From Chitinophagales bacterium (GTDB lineage: Bacteria > Bacteroidota > Bacteroidia > Chitinophagales > Saprospiraceae), in contig JAFLBO010000010.1 in the NCBI GenBank assembly GCA_017303475.1, positions 62,001 to 126,000 of the forward strand: a stretch of 64,000 nt of DNA, written 5' to 3'. The notes below the pieces were generated by a model that saw only the letters and a list, made by a program, of their open reading frames with translations, was not told the DNA's origin and made no database searches. This document shows, piece after piece, positions 53,564-62,006 of the stretch (its first letter is position 1; each line of letters opens with the position of its first letter). The translations under genes and the position numbers were made by a program.

Positions 53564-53615
53564 AACCACAATACCAGTAGATTTAAGTCCCCAAAAATTT
53601 ATCCCAAGGCAAAAG

Positions 53616-53647
53616 TTTGAAATTAACCCGACATGTATTTACCTTTG
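53616..53647 (+). promoter_or_regulatory. Promoter of tRNA-Ser
   Basis: TTTG (53616-53619), a 20-nt spacer and TACCTTTG (53640-53647) match both Bacteroidota boxes exactly. The tRNA starts 63 nt further on, leaving a short 5' leader. Confidence 0.8.
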
Positions 53648-53710
53648 CGCCCCGATCGGCAACGTATGCCAGCTTAGGCTACCTATTCGCCGGTTTATTT
53701 TGACAAATTT

Positions 53711-53798
53711 GGAGAGATGTCCGAGTGGTCGAAGGAGCACGCCTGGAAAGTGTGTATACGCCAAAAGCGTATCCAGGGTTCGAATCCCTGTCTCTCCG
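53711..53798 (+). tRNA. tRNA-Ser (GGA)
   Basis: Acceptor GGAGAGA (53711-53717) pairs with TCTCTCC (53791-53797); discriminator G at 53798. The anticodon stem CACGC/GTGTG encloses loop CTGGAAA, anticodon GGA at 53745-53747. The long variable arm (ATACGC paired with GCGTAT) is diagnostic of a serine tRNA, and the T-arm is CAGGG-TTCGAAT-CCCTG. CCA is not encoded. All arms are intact. Confidence 0.97.
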
Positions 53799-53801
53799 CT
53801 T

Positions 53802-53836
53802 AACCCGCCGAGCTTTAGCTCAGGCGGGTTTTTTTA
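53802..53836. terminator. Terminator shared by tRNA-Ser and the exported protein gene
   Basis: AACCCGCC (53802-53809) pairs with GGCGGGTT (53823-53830); AGCT repeats pair inside. A run of T follows on the plus strand, which suits tRNA termination. The stop codon and last codons of the minus-strand gene lie inside the hairpin. Confidence 0.88.
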
Positions 53837-55734
53837 TGCTCCATTGAACAGGAAGCGGTGTAAGCCTTTTTAGCGCCGTACCGATTGGCATCGCCCCAGC
53901 CAGGTATGTTTATCACCGGCAGATTATTGCCATTCGGTGCGCCGGCATTATCTGCTGTTTGACGCCCCACACAAACCACGCCATCCACGGTTTTATACAC
54001 GCCAAACAATTCTGTATTTCCTCCTCCTAATTGTGTCAGGGTATCCCATACTCCAACTACCAGAGAGGAATATTTGGGCAGTTGAAGGGCGGGATCGTAC
54101 ACCCGAACAAAACTGTTCCAGGCACTTTGTCCACCAAAATAAGGTTTGACCATTTTTTGGTAGGCATTGGCCGTGGTAATGGTTCTTCTGCCTACGGCAA
54201 TAACTACCACATCGCCAGCACTGGTAACTTTCATGTTATTTCGGGCCATTCTGGTGGTGTTTACATCCGGATAGCCGCCATTAGGATTTGGCCAACCATC
54301 CAAATTAGGGTCAGGGTGCGGCGAACCCAGGCCGCCGGTTCCTTCTGCCAATTCAGCCATGTAAGTGGCATGCATCAGGGTTCCATCTTCTATGGATAAT
54401 TTACCCAGCCAGGAGATATGAATATTTCCGCTGCTGCCGGTAAACCGGTTCTGAAAACCCTGAGCATTCGGGTTGGTAGCAATGGTATTGCCTTCCCATA
54501 AATTTTCCACGTTGTTGCCATGACACCGGGCGCCTACCACCAGCTGATTGTTGGCATAGTCCAATGCAAAAGCATCTACGTATTGATCCGGGGTTGATAC
54601 CATGGTATCGCCAGCCGGCGTAATTTCATGGTACAGCCTACTCCACCAACGTAGTTGTCCACTTTCGTCCATGGCAATCACAGCCGGTTCAAAATCAGGT
54701 TGTCCGTCTGGTAACACACTTTTGAAATGCATACCGATGTATAAATCATTGTTGCGTTTGTCTACCAGAATGCTCTGTCCGCCATATACCGGTGTACCCG
54801 ACAAGCCATATCCGGTGTAACCCGGACCATTGGCGCTGGGGGCGGCGGGATCGCATGGACTGTTGAACAAAATATCCAAGGGCCATTTACCCAGTTTGAC
54901 GCCCCCGTTTTCATCTGGCTGTGCCAGCTGAAAATCTGCCCAGGTCCAGGAACGCAGGTCGCAGCGGCCCCAGGCTTTCAGCACTATTCCGCTGTGAGAT
55001 ACAGAATCCGGGGAGCCAAGTGGATTTGCAGAGGCGGGTGTACCACGCCATTCGCTTCCATTTTTTAACCAGTGTGTACGCCAGTTTTCCACCCGGGTAC
55101 GCTGGCCGTTTTGATCCAAACAATACACGGCGCTCCAGTTGTATGCATGTGCCTCCCCGGTGATGTAAAACACCCTGCCATCATTGGTAACATCCCAGGG
55201 ATGGTTTTCTTTCACCACCGATTTAGCCCAAACGGTGTGAATCCAGGAAGCTTCATCGGGTGGTTGCGGCAGAAAATTATGGTTGAGTTTGGCAATGATA
55301 AAGCCGCCATCGTTGGCATCGGTGTCGGCTGTATTGCAACTGATGTACAAGTCTCCCACTGGCTGGTAGGGCTGTGTGTTGGTTTTGATAAAACGTATGT
55401 CTTCCACAGCGCCTTTGGGGAAATGTACGACATGCAACAATTGCTGAAAATTCTGACTGAAATGCAGCAAAATGCCAAAGCGATTGGAACCTTGTCCGTT
55501 GGGAATAGTGCCGCTGTAGTTTAGTTGTGTGATTGGCACATTTTCATCTATCCAATCCAGATTGGCGGCATAACCGCTGACCAGAAAAGTGCCGTCAGTA
55601 AGTTGGAGCACATCATAAAAGGTTTCTTTCCCGGATCCACCAGCATATGTCACCAGGTTATTTTGGGCTGAAGCGGATGAGGTGATCACAATCCAGATTG
55701 CCCAAATCAGGACTGTTGTGAAGTTTTTTTTCAT
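53815..55734 (-). CDS. Exported beta-propeller-like protein of unknown function
   Basis: 639 residues from the ATG at 55732-55734 (signal peptide MKKNFTTVLIWAIWIVITSS). The N-terminal segment TYAGGSGKETFYDVLQLTDG and repeated blocks such as DGTFLVSGYAANLDW, NDLYIGMHFKSVLPDG and GDVVVIAVGRRTITTANAYQ suggest a beta-propeller of SBBP/delta-60 type. No T9SS sorting domain is present. The last residues (HKKTRLS) are encoded by the adjacent terminator hairpin, so the natural C-terminus may have been altered. It is divergent from the cytochrome lipoprotein operon and might be functionally linked. Confidence 0.75.
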   Translation of the reverse strand: MKKNFTTVLIWAIWIVITSSASAQNNLVTYAGGSGKETFYDVLQLTDGTFLVSGYAANLDWIDENVPITQLNYSGTIPNGQGSNRFGILLHFSQNFQQLLHVVHFPKGAVEDIRFIKTNTQPYQPVGDLYISCNTADTDANDGGFIIAKLNHNFLPQPPDEASWIHTVWAKSVVKENHPWDVTNDGRVFYITGEAHAYNWSAVYCLDQNGQRTRVENWRTHWLKNGSEWRGTPASANPLGSPDSVSHSGIVLKAWGRCDLRSWTWADFQLAQPDENGGVKLGKWPLDILFNSPCDPAAPSANGPGYTGYGLSGTPVYGGQSILVDKRNNDLYIGMHFKSVLPDGQPDFEPAVIAMDESGQLRWWSRLYHEITPAGDTMVSTPDQYVDAFALDYANNQLVVGARCHGNNVENLWEGNTIATNPNAQGFQNRFTGSSGNIHISWLGKLSIEDGTLMHATYMAELAEGTGGLGSPHPDPNLDGWPNPNGGYPDVNTTRMARNNMKVTSAGDVVVIAVGRRTITTANAYQKMVKPYFGGQSAWNSFVRVYDPALQLPKYSSLVVGVWDTLTQLGGGNTELFGVYKTVDGVVCVGRQTADNAGAPNGNNLPVINIPGWGDANRYGAKKAYTASCSMEHKKTRLS

Positions 55735-55921
55735 TGATGCGAACAAGTGTTAGGATGACAGAACAGACCTAATGGCACATAATGCGGCCTTTTCATGGCA
55801 AATGTTGAGCAAATCCAGTAATTCAAATATTGATTTCGACGCAGGCAACCCCATTCCCTTTTAACCCGTTTAGGTAAAAAACAGGTGCTTATCCGCGCCA
55901 CTTTGAAAGATTACCTGGCAA

Positions 55922-56287
55922 ATGCATTTTACCAAACTATCAGTCCTTCTACCAGCCTTTTTATTTGGCGCCTGCTATTCCATTCAGGTTGATCCGGATA
56001 ATCCAGTGCCTACGGTTGGTTACGAACAAGATATTGCGCCCATCATTGCAGCTAATTGCGGGCAATCTGGCTGCCATGGCCCTGAACGCACTGAAAAATT
56101 CAATTTATTGAGCCATTCATCGCTTTCGGAATTGGTAACGCCCTACAAACCACACGACAGCGAGTTGTACAAAGTCATTCGCCTGTACTCCGGCGGTGTG
56201 ATGCCGCCCAAACCCAACGATCCGCTCAGCGACGAGCAAATCGGTAAGATATATGTGTGGATACTGCAAGGCGCTACAGACAACTAA
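55922..56287 (+). CDS. Cytochrome-c-like lipoprotein, single domain
   Basis: 121 residues. A signal with lipobox LFGAC (Cys18) marks a lipoprotein. The mature part resembles the small cytochrome c domain of Planctomycetes/Bacteroidota type: DIAPIIAANCGQSGCHG gives a C-X4-CH heme site, and GGVMPPKPNDPLS contains the probable axial Met. The spacing is not the classic CXXCH, so heme attachment is likely but unproven. First gene of a four-gene operon (gaps 27, 32 and 29 bp). Confidence 0.85.
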   Translation: MHFTKLSVLLPAFLFGACYSIQVDPDNPVPTVGYEQDIAPIIAANCGQSGCHGPERTEKFNLLSHSSLSELVTPYKPHDSELYKVIRLYSGGVMPPKPNDPLSDEQIGKIYVWILQGATDN

Positions 56288-56314
56288 TCGTTCATGCTTC
56301 CGATTCCATTCTTT

Positions 56315-56719
56315 ATGAAACCTTCTTTTCAATGGCTCTTAGCCCTGAGCATACCGGCCCTACTGCTGCACACTACTGGCTGCTATTTTGATAATGTGCA
56401 GGAACTGCACCCTGAGTTGCTACTGGAAAACAGCTGCGACACCACCGTGGTGATGAGTTATCAAACAGATATAAAACCAATTTTAAGCGGCTCCTGCGGT
56501 GCAAATAACAGTTGCCACAATACAGGTGGCGCCGGTGGAGGAGTAGTGTTGGAGCAGTACGCAGGTGTAAAAGCTGCGGCTGCAAACGGCAAATTATTGA
56601 GCTCCATTACCTGGGATGGTAATGCCTCCTTTATGCCCAAAGGCAGCCCTACCCAGCTAAGCGATTGTTCTATTGCCAAAATCAACAAATGGATCCAGGC
56701 AGGTTCTCCAGATAACTAG
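56315..56719 (+). CDS. Cytochrome-c-like lipoprotein, single divergent domain
   Basis: 134 residues from the ATG at 56315 (an ATG 21 nt upstream is possible). Lipobox LHTTGC. The domain mirrors its neighbours: YQTDIKPILSGSCGANNSCH has a C-X5-CH motif, and NASFMPKGSPTQLSDCSIAK holds a candidate axial Met. The widened motif may mean altered heme binding or a structural role. Second gene of the operon. Confidence 0.8.
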   Translation: MKPSFQWLLALSIPALLLHTTGCYFDNVQELHPELLLENSCDTTVVMSYQTDIKPILSGSCGANNSCHNTGGAGGGVVLEQYAGVKAAAANGKLLSSITWDGNASFMPKGSPTQLSDCSIAKINKWIQAGSPDN

Positions 56720-56751
56720 ATCCGCAACATGCTTTTTAACTGATTTTACAC

Positions 56752-57630
56752 ATGAAAAACCTGTTTTGGATAAGTTTGCTTTGGCTGGCGCCACTTGCTC
56801 TGTGGGCTCAGGGTGAAGACTTGCTCAAAGAAATTGAACTGGACGACAATAGCCCGGTGATGGCTACCTTTAAAGGAACCCGACTCATCAATTTTCACAC
56901 CAATGAAACGGCGGGGCGGCGAACCCTTGATTTTCGGATTGCACACCGTTTTGGCCCTTTTAATGCCGGCTGGTACGACTTTTATGGTCTCGACGGCGGC
57001 GCCAGTATCCGGTTGGGTCTGGAGTACAGTTTCGACGGCAGGCTGCAATTCGGGATTGGCAGAACCTCGGTTGAAAAAATGGCCGACGGCTTTCTTAAAT
57101 ACCGCTTACTGCGGCAACATACACGCGGTTGGAAACAGGTGAGCGTTACACTGTTATCGGCTGCCTATTACACTATGTTGAAGGACCCGGATCAGGCGGT
57201 AAATGGCTTTGACAAATACAAATTTTGGGGCAGCAGGCTTTCCTATGTGCATCAGATAATTATTGCACGCAAATTCAGTGATCGATTTTCTCTACAAATT
57301 TCACCTACACTGGTGCACCTGAATCAGGTGGAACGGATTTCTGATCGGAACGATGCCTTTGTGCTAACGGGTGCAACCCGATTCAAAATTACCAAAAGAA
57401 GCGCCATTACCCTGGAATATGGCTGGAGAGCTACCGGGTATACGCGCACTAAATATTACGACACCCTGGGCATTGGTTGGGATATCGAAACAGGCGGGCA
57501 TGTGTTTCAGGTATTTCTGACCAATTCCATAGGGTTAACAGAGCCTCAATTCCTGCTTCGTACCAATAACAAATGGTCGGATGCAGGGATACGCCTTGGC
57601 TTTAATATTTCGAGGGTGTTCACCATTTAA
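56752..57630 (+). CDS. DUF5777-like outer-membrane barrel protein
   Basis: 292 residues with a signal peptide (MKNLFWISLLWLAPLALWAQ). The sequence alternates as amphipathic beta-strands (ASIRLGLEYSFDGRLQFGIG, SAITLEYGWRATGYTRTKYY) and begins with the DUF5777-type segment GRRTLDFRIAHRFGPFN. It is predicted to be an outer-membrane beta-barrel. DUF5777 proteins are often found beside cytochrome lipoproteins, as here, which suggests an electron- or substrate-transfer assembly at the outer membrane. The specific role is unknown. Confidence 0.82.
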   Translation: MKNLFWISLLWLAPLALWAQGEDLLKEIELDDNSPVMATFKGTRLINFHTNETAGRRTLDFRIAHRFGPFNAGWYDFYGLDGGASIRLGLEYSFDGRLQFGIGRTSVEKMADGFLKYRLLRQHTRGWKQVSVTLLSAAYYTMLKDPDQAVNGFDKYKFWGSRLSYVHQIIIARKFSDRFSLQISPTLVHLNQVERISDRNDAFVLTGATRFKITKRSAITLEYGWRATGYTRTKYYDTLGIGWDIETGGHVFQVFLTNSIGLTEPQFLLRTNNKWSDAGIRLGFNISRVFTI

Positions 57631-57659
57631 TTTATCATCCCAATTTTCAAAACTGGTTT

Positions 57660-58409
57660 ATGCAAAAACTCATTTTGGCCTTTGCTGTTTGTGCTCTCGC
57701 TTCGGGTATTTTCCTGCCTGCCTGCAGGCATGAACTTGGACAATTACCCATTCTCCCTGTAGATCCGGGCGATACCACCGTGGTACCTCCCCCACCTGAT
57801 GACCCGGTGGATACGAGCGGTGTTCCTTGTGATCCGGATACCGTTTACTTTGAAAATCAGATCCTGCCATTGCTGGTTTCCAACTGCGGCAGGTCGGGCT
57901 GTCATGATCCCATTTCGCATGAAGAGGGGGTTATTACCACAGATTATACCCATATACGGCAAAAAGTAACGCCGTTTAACCCCGGCGCAAGCAAGCTTTA
58001 TAAAGCCATCATTGATACCGACCCGGATGATCGGATGCCACCGCCACCTGCCGCTCCCTTAACAACCGAGCAGAAAAATCTGCTGAAAAAATGGATTGAA
58101 CAGGGCGCCTTGAACAATGCCTGTAATGAGGGGTACGGACAATGCGACACCAGCAATGTAACCTACACGAATTATGTTCAGGCTTTGGTAGCCAACAAGT
58201 GCCAGGGCTGCCATGGCGCCAACAACCCTGGTGCAGGTATTAAACTGACCAATTATGCAGAGGTAAAAGCCAGCGTTGAAAGCGGCAAATTTTACAACTC
58301 CATCATTTGGACGCCAGGATATTCGGCAATGCCGCAAAACAGCGCTAAACTATCCACCTGCCAGTTGAACAAAGTAAAAGCCTGGATTGACAAAGGAATG
58401 CCCCAATAA
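57660..58409 (+). CDS. Two-domain cytochrome-c-like lipoprotein
   Basis: 249 residues. Lipobox FLPAC, then a Pro/Asp-rich linker (about 30-55). Domain 1 (about 60-155) has LLVSNCGRSGCHDP (C-X4-CH) and RMPPPPAAPLTTEQ; domain 2 (about 165-249) has ALVANKCQGCHGANNPG, a classic CXXCH, and YSAMPQNSAKLS. Both carry a candidate axial Met. Thus the operon encodes four cytochrome-like domains in three lipoproteins. Last gene, followed by a hairpin. Confidence 0.86.
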   Translation: MQKLILAFAVCALASGIFLPACRHELGQLPILPVDPGDTTVVPPPPDDPVDTSGVPCDPDTVYFENQILPLLVSNCGRSGCHDPISHEEGVITTDYTHIRQKVTPFNPGASKLYKAIIDTDPDDRMPPPPAAPLTTEQKNLLKKWIEQGALNNACNEGYGQCDTSNVTYTNYVQALVANKCQGCHGANNPGAGIKLTNYAEVKASVESGKFYNSIIWTPGYSAMPQNSAKLSTCQLNKVKAWIDKGMPQ

Positions 58410-58439
58410 ATAAGGATGAAACTTTGACGGTAGGATTTT

Positions 58440-58463
58440 GGGGGACCCATCAGCGGGTTCCCC
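58440..58463. terminator. Terminator between convergent cytochrome and anti-sigma genes
   Basis: GGGG(G)ACCC pairs with GGGTTCCCC around ATCAGC, followed by ATTTTATT on the plus strand. It overlaps the last codons of the minus-strand gene. Confidence 0.75.
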
Positions 58464-59691
58464 ATTTTATTCCTGCCTGAATAAAACCCAGTGGAAAAGT
58501 TCTTTGACCTTTTCCGAGATCCAGCACCGCATTACCATCCAGGAAGACCTGCCAACGGGATTGTTTGGGTCGCCAGGCAGCACCGAACTGGCCGGTTACA
58601 TTAGCCCATCTGGATGGAATTCGCTGATGAGCTTCTACCTTTATTTCCAGGTTAGAAACCGGATCGTAATACTCGGTATCCAATTCATTACTTGCATAAA
58701 TCCTGGCGGCATATCCACTGCCCAAGTACCAGCATAGCGCTTTCTCTGGTCGGAAATAGTACTTCAACTGAATGCCTGGCATCCAGTATGACATCTTACC
58801 CTCCAGGTGCTGGAACGCATAATCCGGGTTGGGCGATGGCGGCAACTGCAACATCCAGCGCGGATCAGCAGGATGATCCAGTTCCAAACTTTGATTAACA
58901 AAAGTGAGGGAAGAGGCTACCGACCAGTGGTTGCCCCACAACAGTTCTGCCTGTGCCTGGAGCAGCCACGCCCCCGGTGTTTCATCCTCTTTGCTGTTCA
59001 ATACATGTAGTCCACCTCCGCTCAAGCCAACACGATAGCCCCATTTTGGGCGCTGGGGTTTGAGGGATTTCAACCATTCCTTGTTTTCCACTTTGGTGAG
59101 TTCAGGGTTTTGAAGGGTATCAGGCCATGTTGCTTTTGGTGCTTCCTGTTCGGTTGCCGTTGCCGCAACGGGGCTACCGAGAAGTTCAGTAGCAGCGGTA
59201 TCTGGCGTATTGGGTTGGGGTATTGCAGCTACCAGATTTTGCGGGGTACCGGCAGCTGACCTTTCGATGGCTTGGCCGGCAGGAATGGTGCCGACCCGTG
59301 GCTTAGGCGATATCCAGGCATTGGAACCGAATTGATTTTTAGCTGAAACATACTCTTTTCGTTGAATGACAAGGGTTTGATAAACAGTATCCAGGATAAC
59401 CACGCGCTCGCGGGTATAGGTGGGCGCAGGAGGCGTTAGCGAGCCGGGCAGGTGCGCCAGGTGTGCCTTCAGATCGTGCAGCTGGAAGCCGGTCCAGAGA
59501 TTGCTGAGCAGCAACAGGGCCAGAAGCAACCACATCCACTTCTGGCGTCGCTGGCCTTTCTGGTAGTCGTAGGCATCCAGTTGAGCGGCTAATTGCAGCC
59601 ACTCCCTGGGAATGGGCCTGCTATCCCGACCCGCTTTTCTCAGGTCTTCGGCGAATGAGCCATCCAGATTTTTGTCAAAATCCTGTTCCAT
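58450..59691 (-). CDS. Anti-sigma-like membrane protein with barrel-like C-terminal domain
   Basis: 413 residues. A cytoplasmic helical segment (about 1-50, DLRKAGRDSRPIPREWLQLA) precedes one transmembrane helix (about 52-70, KWMWLLLALLLLSNLWTGF), a coiled or disordered linker (about 75-225), and a C-terminal domain (about 230-413) with alternating strands like small outer-membrane barrel or PorT-like proteins (GYRVGLSGGGLHVLN, GIQLKYYFRPEKALCWYLGS). It follows the ECF sigma gene by 12 bp, so it probably holds that sigma factor inactive at the inner membrane. How a barrel-like domain would sense signals from there is unclear. Confidence 0.75.
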   Translation of the reverse strand: MEQDFDKNLDGSFAEDLRKAGRDSRPIPREWLQLAAQLDAYDYQKGQRRQKWMWLLLALLLLSNLWTGFQLHDLKAHLAHLPGSLTPPAPTYTRERVVILDTVYQTLVIQRKEYVSAKNQFGSNAWISPKPRVGTIPAGQAIERSAAGTPQNLVAAIPQPNTPDTAATELLGSPVAATATEQEAPKATWPDTLQNPELTKVENKEWLKSLKPQRPKWGYRVGLSGGGLHVLNSKEDETPGAWLLQAQAELLWGNHWSVASSLTFVNQSLELDHPADPRWMLQLPPSPNPDYAFQHLEGKMSYWMPGIQLKYYFRPEKALCWYLGSGYAARIYASNELDTEYYDPVSNLEIKVEAHQRIPSRWANVTGQFGAAWRPKQSRWQVFLDGNAVLDLGKGQRTFPLGFIQAGIKWGTR

Positions 59692-59703
59692 AGATCAAAT
59701 AGG

Positions 59704-60258
59704 TTAAATACCGGTATATAATTCTTTTTCCATCAGCTCCCGAAGTTTGGTTCGGGCTTTTGAAAGGTTCGATTTGGAGGCGCCCACAGAAATATCCAGC
59801 ATGGTGGCAATTTCTTCATGACTGTATTCTTCCACTACATGGAGGTTGAATACAGCCCGGTAAGCAGGCGGCAGTTTTTGCACGAGGCGCAGTTTTTCTT
59901 CAATATCCAGCCGATCCAGAATTTGTTTTTCAGGTTCTGCGCCACCCCAATGCGGCAATTCCGATTCCGACACCTTTTCTGGCTGCTGGATGGCTACCCG
60001 GTACCGGTCTAAAGCAGTCCTTCTGGCAATAGTATAAAGCCAGCCGCCAAAATTGCTACCTTCTTTAAAGCGTTCCAGATGGGTAAAAGCCTTAAAAAAA
60101 GACTCATTAGTGAGTTCTCTGGCCTCTTCCCGCGAAGAGGCATACCGCAGGCAAACGTTCATAACCGTAGCATAGAAGTGTTCGTACACTACCTGCTGAC
60201 TTCTGCGGTCGCCTTTTTTGCAACCTTTCAATAAAGCCTCGATTGTCTGATCTTTCAT
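59704..60258 (-). CDS. ECF RNA polymerase sigma factor with adjacent anti-sigma gene
   Basis: 184 residues. Region 2 (about 20-85): CLRYASSREEARELTNESFF and FGGWLYTIARRTALDRYR. Region 4 (about 120-175): LPPAYRAVFNLHVVEEYSHE followed by ATMLDISVGASKSNLSKART. The HVVEEYSHEEIA stretch is characteristic of ECF factors in Bacteroidota. It is the first gene of a two-gene operon with the anti-sigma-like gene. Target promoters are not evident in this window. Confidence 0.93.
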   Translation of the reverse strand: MKDQTIEALLKGCKKGDRRSQQVVYEHFYATVMNVCLRYASSREEARELTNESFFKAFTHLERFKEGSNFGGWLYTIARRTALDRYRVAIQQPEKVSESELPHWGGAEPEKQILDRLDIEEKLRLVQKLPPAYRAVFNLHVVEEYSHEEIATMLDISVGASKSNLSKARTKLRELMEKELYTGI

Positions 60259-60321
60259 CCTGTAAAATGTATAACGGGTGGATAAATATAAGGGTTGCCC
60301 GGATCAGGCAGCTATGCAAAA

Positions 60322-60346
60322 GCAGGTCGGGAAAATCCCGACCTGC
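60322..60346. terminator. Hairpin between the FN3 gene and the ECF operon
   Basis: Perfect 11-bp arms GCAGGTCGGGA and TCCCGACCTGC around AAA. A second palindrome GCCGGG-GATAG-CCCGGC lies near 60387-60403. On the minus strand the first follows the FN3 gene stop by about 85 nt; T-runs are weak. Confidence 0.6.
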
Positions 60347-60432
60347 CAAACTACTTAAACGGAAAGTGAAACGGTTTTGAGCATCGCCGGGGATAGCCCG
60401 GCAATCGGTTTCTGATTATACTGATGCATGGA

Positions 60433-61764
60433 TTATTTGGCCACCACCCATTTCAGGAGTTGAGTTTGCGCACCTGCGCGTACCTGAACCAGATAGTAAC
60501 CGTTCTGAAAATGTACGGAAGGAAGTTGCAGTGTATTGGTATTGCCTGAAACAGCCTGCACGGTCTGATTCCAAATCATCAGTCCTGCCATATCGAATAC
60601 CCGAATAGTTGCATCTCCGTCCAGAGCCGCTTCAAACGTAAGGGTAGCTTCTGCTGACGATGGATTGGGGTACAGTCGCATGGCCATGTCAACCGCAGCG
60701 GTATTATTGGCGTCAAGTTGACGCTCTTCCACCACCTTGTTATTGGTCAAACCTGCGCCGCCGGCAGTACCTGTGAAAGAATTAGGGGTCTTGAATTTCT
60801 TCCATTTGGTCCAGCTGCTGTGGCCACCGCCCGGGCAGTTAGACCGCACTTTGAATTTGTAGCGGGTGTTGGGTTCCAAGCCATTGAGTTGGTAACTGTT
60901 GGCATTTACCACTTGGGTAGTTTGCCAGGGTGCGCCGGTTTCCTTTTCAATTTCCAGGGTGTAAGCGCTGACGCCAGGCGCCGGATTCCAGCTGAGCAGC
61001 GCTGAGTTCAGGGTGAGGTTGGTAATTTGCAGGAAAGTTGGACGATCGCAGGAGCCCGAACCGGAGGAAGGTCCGCCACCACCGGTATTGCCGTTAAAAA
61101 ATACCCAGGTTGACCAGTCGCTTTGGTTGTTGCCGCAATGCGTACGCACTTTGAATTTGTACAAAACGCCCGCCTGCAGGTTGTTCAAAACATAAAAGGT
61201 GTCTTGCACGGCCAGTTCCAGGTGGAAATTGCTGGGTTGGTTCTGCTCGTCTTCTACTTCAATGTAGTACTGGGTTGCACCCGGAACAGCGCTCCAGGAG
61301 AGTGTGGCAACACCGCCTGCCACTACAGCAGAAAGTTGAGCCGGAATAGCGCAGGGTCCGGAACCGGGGCCGCCGCCGCCATTGCCATTGGTTGCCGCGT
61401 TAAAGAACGACCAGTCAGACCAGTCGCTTTTATCGCCGCCACAACGAGCGCGCACTTTGAATTTGTACAGCACACCTGATTGAAGACCGGTAACGAGGTA
61501 GCTGGTACCCGTAACATTCACTTCCAGATGAAAAGTGCTTGGGTTGTTCTGTTCATCTTCCACTTCGAGGGTGTACTGTCCGGCGCCGGCCACGGCATTC
61601 CAGGAAAGTGTGGCCGAATCTCCGGAAACAGAAATAACCTGCAAACCACTGGGCACATCACATGCCAGACAAAAAGTGGCGGGGGCAAAGGGGAGATGAT
61701 TTTCCGCATGGATTCCCATGGTACTAAGCAGGAGCAAGAGGGTAAATAGACTTTTAGCGTTCAT
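60433..61764 (-). CDS. Fibronectin type III protein with T9SS sorting domain
   Basis: 443 residues from the ATG at 61762-61764 (signal peptide MNAKSLFTLLLLLSTMGIHA). Three FN3 domains follow (about 38-130, 140-232, 245-335), each with VLYKFKVRxxCG or RYKFKVRSNC and SDWSxWxFF. The first two share nearly identical text (DEQNxPSxFHLE), indicating duplication. A T9SS type-A sorting domain ends it (LYPNPSSAEATLTFEAALDG ... FQNGYYLVQVRAGA). It is a secreted or surface-attached protein with no visible catalytic domain, perhaps carbohydrate- or surface-binding. A terminator separates it from the GH30 operon. Confidence 0.9.
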   Translation of the reverse strand: MNAKSLFTLLLLLSTMGIHAENHLPFAPATFCLACDVPSGLQVISVSGDSATLSWNAVAGAGQYTLEVEDEQNNPSTFHLEVNVTGTSYLVTGLQSGVLYKFKVRARCGGDKSDWSDWSFFNAATNGNGGGGPGSGPCAIPAQLSAVVAGGVATLSWSAVPGATQYYIEVEDEQNQPSNFHLELAVQDTFYVLNNLQAGVLYKFKVRTHCGNNQSDWSTWVFFNGNTGGGGPSSGSGSCDRPTFLQITNLTLNSALLSWNPAPGVSAYTLEIEKETGAPWQTTQVVNANSYQLNGLEPNTRYKFKVRSNCPGGGHSSWTKWKKFKTPNSFTGTAGGAGLTNNKVVEERQLDANNTAAVDMAMRLYPNPSSAEATLTFEAALDGDATIRVFDMAGLMIWNQTVQAVSGNTNTLQLPSVHFQNGYYLVQVRAGAQTQLLKWVVAK

Positions 61765-61949
61765 GATCTGTGTGATTTTTGATTTGACGATACGTTTGAG
61801 TTGCAACTGTTCCGGCCGGAAACGCTTTTGCATGACCCAAAAGTGGTACTGCAGGATATCGGCAAACAAACTAATGTGGCTGAACCAGGGTAAAATCATC
61901 TCCCAAACGGTAAAAGCAGCCACTGATCACACAGGCTAAAAATGCGACA

Positions 61950-61974
61950 GGGGCATCTCTCCAGGAGACACCCC
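61950..61974 (-). terminator. Terminator of the GH30 operon
   Basis: GGGG-CATCTC pairs with GGAGACA-CCCC, including G-T pairs, around TCCA. It lies 33 nt after the GH30 stop on the minus strand and is followed there by TGTCGCATTTTT. Confidence 0.75.
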
Positions 61975-62006
61975 CGCCTTTGTATCACGCGATAATCACC
62001 AAGTAG

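Noticed and set aside
53815..55734. Prophage or island attachment at tRNA-Ser
   Set aside because: No integrase and no repeat of the tRNA 3' end were seen within the window.
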